Source: Homarus americanus
Taxonomy: Eukaryota; Arthropoda; Malacostraca; Decapoda; Nephropidae
DNA length: 64,000 nucleotides
Direction: 5' to 3'
Assembly (NCBI RefSeq): GCF_018991925.1
Contig: NW_024724368.1
Coordinates: 5,420,545-5,484,544 of the forward strand
Below, piece by piece: positions 59,441-64,000 of this stretch. The notes under the pieces were generated by a model, which ran no database searches, had not been told where the DNA came from, and saw only the letters and a list, made by a program, of their open reading frames with translations. The translations under genes were made by a program, and so were the position numbers. Each line of letters begins with the position of its first letter. Position 1 is the first letter of the stretch.

Positions 59441-59944
59441 GACTGTGTTGACGGGCCGGAGCAGCGAGACAGTGTAATGTAGAATGACAAAAAAAAAACC
59501 GGAAAATTCTCTTTACGATGTAACTATTGATTTCTGGAGTTAGGGTAATAAGAACAGACTCAAACTCTCACGAATATCAGCTACACAAACACATTTATGC
59601 TGGAGGTGAAAATTTATCTAGAACCAGCTGCTAACACTGTTTTGTAACTTACGATTATTATCTAGTATCTATGTTTAGTGGTTTTTTGCCTCGTTTCTAA
59701 GCATGGGAAGAGGGGGGTTGTGACCGTCTCATGACCATCAGATATGTCTAATTGAACACGTAATTGAGCCAGTCGACATAGACACAGAGTTACGTGTGAT
59801 CAGAGAACAGGTATACTAAAGGTCCATCAGGAATGTGCCCAGAGGCGAAATCGACATCCCACTGGTGCATCGTCAGCAACACTGTACAGTATACACGTCC
59901 CGGCCTCAACTCCCCAATATAGCATAGTACAGTAGTTATTGAGG

Positions 59945-60252
59945 GGGGTCAACTGAAGATTAACCCTCCTCCCCGCCCCTCCCAAACATAATTTACCTTA
60001 TGATTAAAAAAAACTATGTTAGGTAAGGTTATCTTAGCTTATGTTAGGTAAGGTTATCTTAGCTTATGTTAGGTAAGGTTATCTTAGCTTATGTTAGGTA
60101 AGGTTATCTTAGCTTATGTCAGATCAATTTATCTTACCTTATGTTATGTTGGGTTAGGTTAGGTTAGCGTCAAAGTGATTAAACTTAAATCATTATTCAA
60201 TTAATTAGGTAATGGGTGAAATAAACTTGGGTGTCTAATCTTTATGTGATCC
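59945..60252. mobile_element. TTAGG-bearing inverted-repeat element, copy 3
   Basis: Left end GGGTCAACTGAAGATTAACC; right end, reverse-complemented, GGATCACATAAAGATTAGAC + ACCCA. The interior has five copies of a 28-bp unit (TTAGGTAAGGTTATCTTAGC + TTATG, near 60020-60120), then GGGTTAGGTTAGGTTAGCG. The enlarged size comes from this internal tandem repeat. Confidence 0.55.
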
Positions 60253-60259
60253 GACTGAT

Positions 60260-61045
60260 ATTCTGTGTGAACCAGTACGACCATAACCACGACGTCTTAA
60301 AAATTCAGGTTAAACTCAGATACAAAAAAAAAAAAAAATAACGATAGACATATAGTTTGATATACTTAACCTAACCTAATCCAACAAAGCCCAACCTAAC
60401 TTAACTTAACCTAACATACATAAGTGATGGTGTAAATCTGTAAATGCTTCCTATGTTAAGATTAAGGTTATGAGTGTCAATAAATCCGTGTTCTCGAGAG
60501 TAAGAATGAAAGGCGTCAACATTAATACTTGTATACTGACATAGACATATTCTTCACCTCTTCCTTCTTACTAACTCGTGACCACATTATTTACTCGCTA
60601 ACCTTAACTTCTGTCTCAATGTTATCTATGTTACTTTTGCTGTATTTTGGGTGAAATCTTCATTCCTGTAATTCATAGTTTATCTTGGGCGCTTCTAAAC
60701 TACATAAGACATACTCAGGAATCTGTTTTTGGCAACTTTATCTGCTCAATGCCTTTACAGTTGTGTTTCACAGGTTTGGGGACATGGCTACCTGTTTCAT
60801 ACCTCCACGTTATGCATCGAGAAGTTCCTACGCACCACCAGCTCGTCCTGTTTAAGGTGTCATGAATAGTTAAGAAATGTGACCTCAGAGCCTCACGCAT
60901 GCTAACCTAACCTAACCAGACCCAACGTCACATAAGGTAAACCTGACCTAAACTACATTAACCTAAACGGAATAAACGACACCAGCGTCACGTTAGGAGG
61001 CCTCGACCCGACTCTTCTAGTCTAATACATCATAATGGCGGATAA
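60260..61045. other. Intergenic; TTAGG-like scraps
   Basis: AACCTAACCTAA words at 60365-60415 and 60903-60915. No gene supported. Confidence 0.4.
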
Positions 61046-61054
61046 GGTTGCGTT

Positions 61055-61278
61055 GGCTCCCTCCTGTAGTCGGTTCCCTCCTGTAGCCGGTTCCCTCCTG
61101 TAGCCGGTTCCCTCCTGTAGCTGGTTCCCTCCTGTAGCTGGTTCCCTCCTGTAGCTGGCTCCTTTCTGTAGCTGGCCCCTCCTGTAGCTGGCTCCTTTCT
61201 GTAGCTGGCCTGCTCCTGTAGCTGGCTCCCTCCTGTAGCTGGCTCCCTCCTGTAGTCGGTCCCCTCCTGTAGCTGCCC
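61055..61278. repeat. 17-bp minisatellite, about 13 copies
   Basis: Unit CCTCCTGTAGCTGGTTC with CTGGCTC and CCGGTTC variants. Confidence 0.95.
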
Positions 61279-61299
61279 CCCCCCCTTCTGTACAAATAA

Positions 61300-61489
61300 A
61301 CACGCGCACACACACACGCGCACATATATACGTACAAATACACACACACATATACGTACAAATACACACACACACACACACACATATATACGTACAAATA
61401 CACACACACACACACATATACGTACAAATACACACACACACACACATATATACGTACAAATACACACACACACACATATACGTACAAAT

Positions 61490-61520
<31 letters not shown>

Positions 61521-61573
61521 CGTACAAATACACACACACACATATACATACAAATACACACACACACACACCA
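61300..61573. repeat. Compound microsatellite TATACGTACAAATA(CA)n
   Basis: Eight or so blocks of TATACGTACAAATA alternate with (CA)5-13. The same motif reappears at 63548-63695 on the far side of the LINE. Confidence 0.95.
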
Positions 61574-63547
61574 CCACTTCTTTCCAGCCAAAACACTGAG
61601 GATCCACCCCGATGATGTCCCGTGGATTACACCCCGTATCAAAAGACTAACTGAGCAGCGCAACAAGGCATACTACACCAACAACCGCCTGTACAAAAGT
61701 CTACGTAACCAGGTCATCAGGGAAATCAAGTCAGCCAAGAAGTCTTATTATCCCAGGAAAGTGCACGGCCTCAAGGAGGTCGGCATCGGTCAGTGGTACT
61801 CCAAGGTAAAAGATCTCTGTGGTCTTAACCGTCAGTCTACAAAACTTCCTTTCAACTCACATTTACCTAGTGAGGAGGCAGCTGAGATAATTAATAACCA
61901 CTTTGCTACCATATGTCATGCCTTACCCAGTCTTGACCTCACTTTCGTCCCGGCTTACTTACCTTCCCCCTCCCAGTGTTCGACTATTTGAAATCGCCAA
62001 CAAAATCCTGAAATTTAAATCCAAACGCTCCACGACCCCAATTGACCTCCCAATCAAAATTTACAAGGAGTTTGCAGTCGAACTTGCCACCCCCGTCTGT
62101 TCTATTATTAATGCATCACTCAGACAAAGCAAATGCCCTAATGAATGGAAAACCGCATTTGTTACCCCTATCCCCAAGGTCACCACCCCACAGTCCCCTA
62201 ACGACCTCAGGCCAGTTGCCATTACCCCCATACCCAGTCTACTCTGTGAAGACTTTGTTTTTGAGTGGGCATTTGCTAGAATCTATCAGTCAATTGATCC
62301 ACAGCAATTTGGCAATATGAGGACCTCCTCTACATCACACTGCTTAGTAAGTTTCCTGGATTTCCTGCACAAAAACCTGCAGAAACGTAAGACATCACTG
62401 GCCGTTGCCCTTGTTGACTTGAGGAAGGCTTTTGACCTTGTTGATCACTGCACTGTTATCAACTTATCAACAAGGCCATTGCACTAGGGCTGCCCACCAA
62501 CCTGGTCTCATGGCTCACTGATTTCTTGAGTGAGCGTCCAGGCAGTCAGGTACCAGGGTTCTGTCTCTACATTCCAACACCTCACCTGCGGTGTTCCTCA
62601 GGAGACCAAGATGGGAGGGACCACTGTGCTTCCTGATCAACGACGCTCTATCGGACACTCCTCACAGGTGGAAGTACGTGGATGACTGCACTGTGGGGGT
62701 TACAGTGGACAACACCTCACCGGACTACTCATCGCTACAAGGCACCCTGGACAAGCTACAGGCATGGACTACGGAGAACAAGGTCACCATCAACCACACC
62801 AAAACCGTAGTCATGCACATCAATACCGCCACCACTCCAGTGCAAGCTCCAGCAGTCCCAGTGGGTGCCCATCCTCTCCAGCTAGTGCAGTCTGCCAAAC
62901 TCCTGAGTGTTACCATATCACCATAAACTGGACTGGAAGGCTCATGTAAACAACACAATCAAGGCAGTCTCGTACCGACTCTACATGCTACGACGACTTA
63001 GATCACTTGGGGCACCCACGCCAGAGCTGAGGACTATCTACAACGCCTTTATTCTCCCCAAACTAACGTATGCGTCACCAGCCTAGTCGTCTTCTCTCAA
63101 CTCTACCCAACAACGTCAGCTAGAGAAGGTACAGAAAAGGGCCTGCAGAATCATGCTCGGCGCAAACTACTCCGGCTACAACAACGCTCTCTCCACCCTG
63201 GAAATGCCATCCCTCAGTGACCTCCACCACCAAGCACTAGCAAGGTTTGGCAGTGGGCTACTGCGCCATCCTCATCATCGCCACCTTCTGCCACCGGCAG
63301 TCCCCCGCCCACCTCGCGCAGTCCGCTACTACAACAAAATTCAGCCCATAAGAGCCCGCACTGATAGATATGAGAATAGCACCATCCCATCTATTGTTAA
63401 AATAATAAACAACTCCTGATTTATGTACTGTACAGCCCTGTAAATGTATTCAACGCATATCATTATGTCTAAATCCAACTTAAGCTTGTAAATTTTCAGC
63501 CACCGGCTGCAACTCTATTAATAAACCGTTTATTATTATTATTATTT
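61574..63547 (+). mobile_element. 5'-truncated, frameshifted non-LTR retrotransposon (jockey/CR1-like)
   Basis: It begins after the endonuclease, with [20 protein letters not shown] and REIKSAKKSYY (linker). The RT follows in pieces: LRPVAITPIPSLLCEDFVFE, motif A ALVDLRKAFDLVDH (about 62402-62443), a broken motif B at TCGVPQ (about 62587), and motif C YVDD at 62675-62686. Then INHTKTVVMHI and, in further frames, a C-terminal piece with RACRIMLGANYSGYNNAL. At least three frame changes and no endonuclease, so it is dead. The 3' end has AATAAACCG and a short (TTA)n tail at 63531-63547. Flanked on both sides by the same microsatellite, into which it evidently inserted. Confidence 0.85.
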
Positions 63548-63695
<148 letters not shown>

Positions 63696-63803
63696 ACAGA
63701 GTGATAGAGAAAGGATTGTTTATATAGTAATTCAGATAATAATAGTTTCTGGAATATTGTGTTTACGTGTTACAGTACAATTTCAGTTCCTCTGTTTTTT
63801 AGG

Positions 63804-63935
63804 AAATGGGTGATGTAGGAAATGGGTGACATAGGAAATAGGTGATGTAGGAGACGGGTGATGTAGGAGATGGGTGATGTAGGAGATGGTGTGATGTAGG
63901 AGATGGGTCATGTAGGAGATGGGTCATGTAGGAGA
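63804..63935. repeat. 16-bp minisatellite
   Basis: Unit GGAGATGGGTGATGTA, about eight copies, followed by a T-run at 63937-63952. Confidence 0.95.
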
Positions 63936-64000
63936 CGTTTTTTTTTTTTTTTCTTTTTTACGGGGATTAGCCCACCCGGGCACAGGTCACTGACCCACAT

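Overview
This is eukaryotic, arthropod-like DNA, most likely from a decapod crustacean. The protein-coding content is a cluster of crustin antimicrobial peptide genes (signal peptide, repeat-rich domain, 12-Cys or 8-Cys C-terminus with a WAP/four-disulfide core). The background is dense in microsatellites, minisatellites and decayed LINE, hAT, Helitron and MITE-like repeats, as is typical of decapods. There are no bacterial operons. Species cannot be read from the sequence.

Layout. 1-480: minus-strand hAT transposase remnant. 4.89-6.59 kb: crustin A (+), with promoter, 28-nt leader exon, a 314-bp intron ending at the ATG, and a single coding exon. 7.4-8.1 kb: LINE tail. 8.92-9.28 kb: crustin pseudogene (-). 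10.43-15.08 kb: crustin B (+), an unusual acidic-repeat crustin whose 2.25-kb first intron holds a Helitron 3' end, long (CA)n/(TA)n tracts and a LINE fragment; its coding exon carries a net +1 frameshift. 15.17-15.60 kb: crustin pseudogene (+). 20.7-21.9 kb: crustin C (-). 26.0-27.3 kb: crustin D (-), a close relative of C but frameshifted inside the Gly-rich repeat. 33.2-38.0 kb: a 4.8-kb minisatellite of 22-24 bp units. 38-55.6 kb: intergenic sequence with minisatellites and TE scraps. 55.6-56.9 kb: crustin E (+), Gly-rich plus WAP but without the Cys-rich segment. 58.45-59.02 kb: 45-bp minisatellite. 61.6-63.5 kb: 5'-truncated, frameshifted LINE inserted in a CA-rich compound microsatellite.

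How the genes work together. Five crustin loci share a gene plan: TATA-type core promoter, a short non-coding first exon ending in a consensus donor, an intron whose acceptor AG directly precedes the ATG, and the whole protein in one exon ending in FGR. A, C and D have an initiator TCAGTTG and a leader exon of exactly 28 nt, and two share the motif TCAAGGGCA 11-12 bp upstream of the TATA box. This suggests co-regulated secreted immune effectors from tandem duplication. The signal peptide and WAP domain stay conserved while the central domain is rebuilt from a different tandem repeat in each copy (7-, 10-, 9- and 6-residue Gly-rich units, or acidic and 20-residue units). Two pseudogenes and two frameshifted members indicate birth-and-death evolution, or sequence error in the repeats.

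Gene models are from reading the sequence only. Transcription starts, splicing and the reality of both frameshifts need transcript data.
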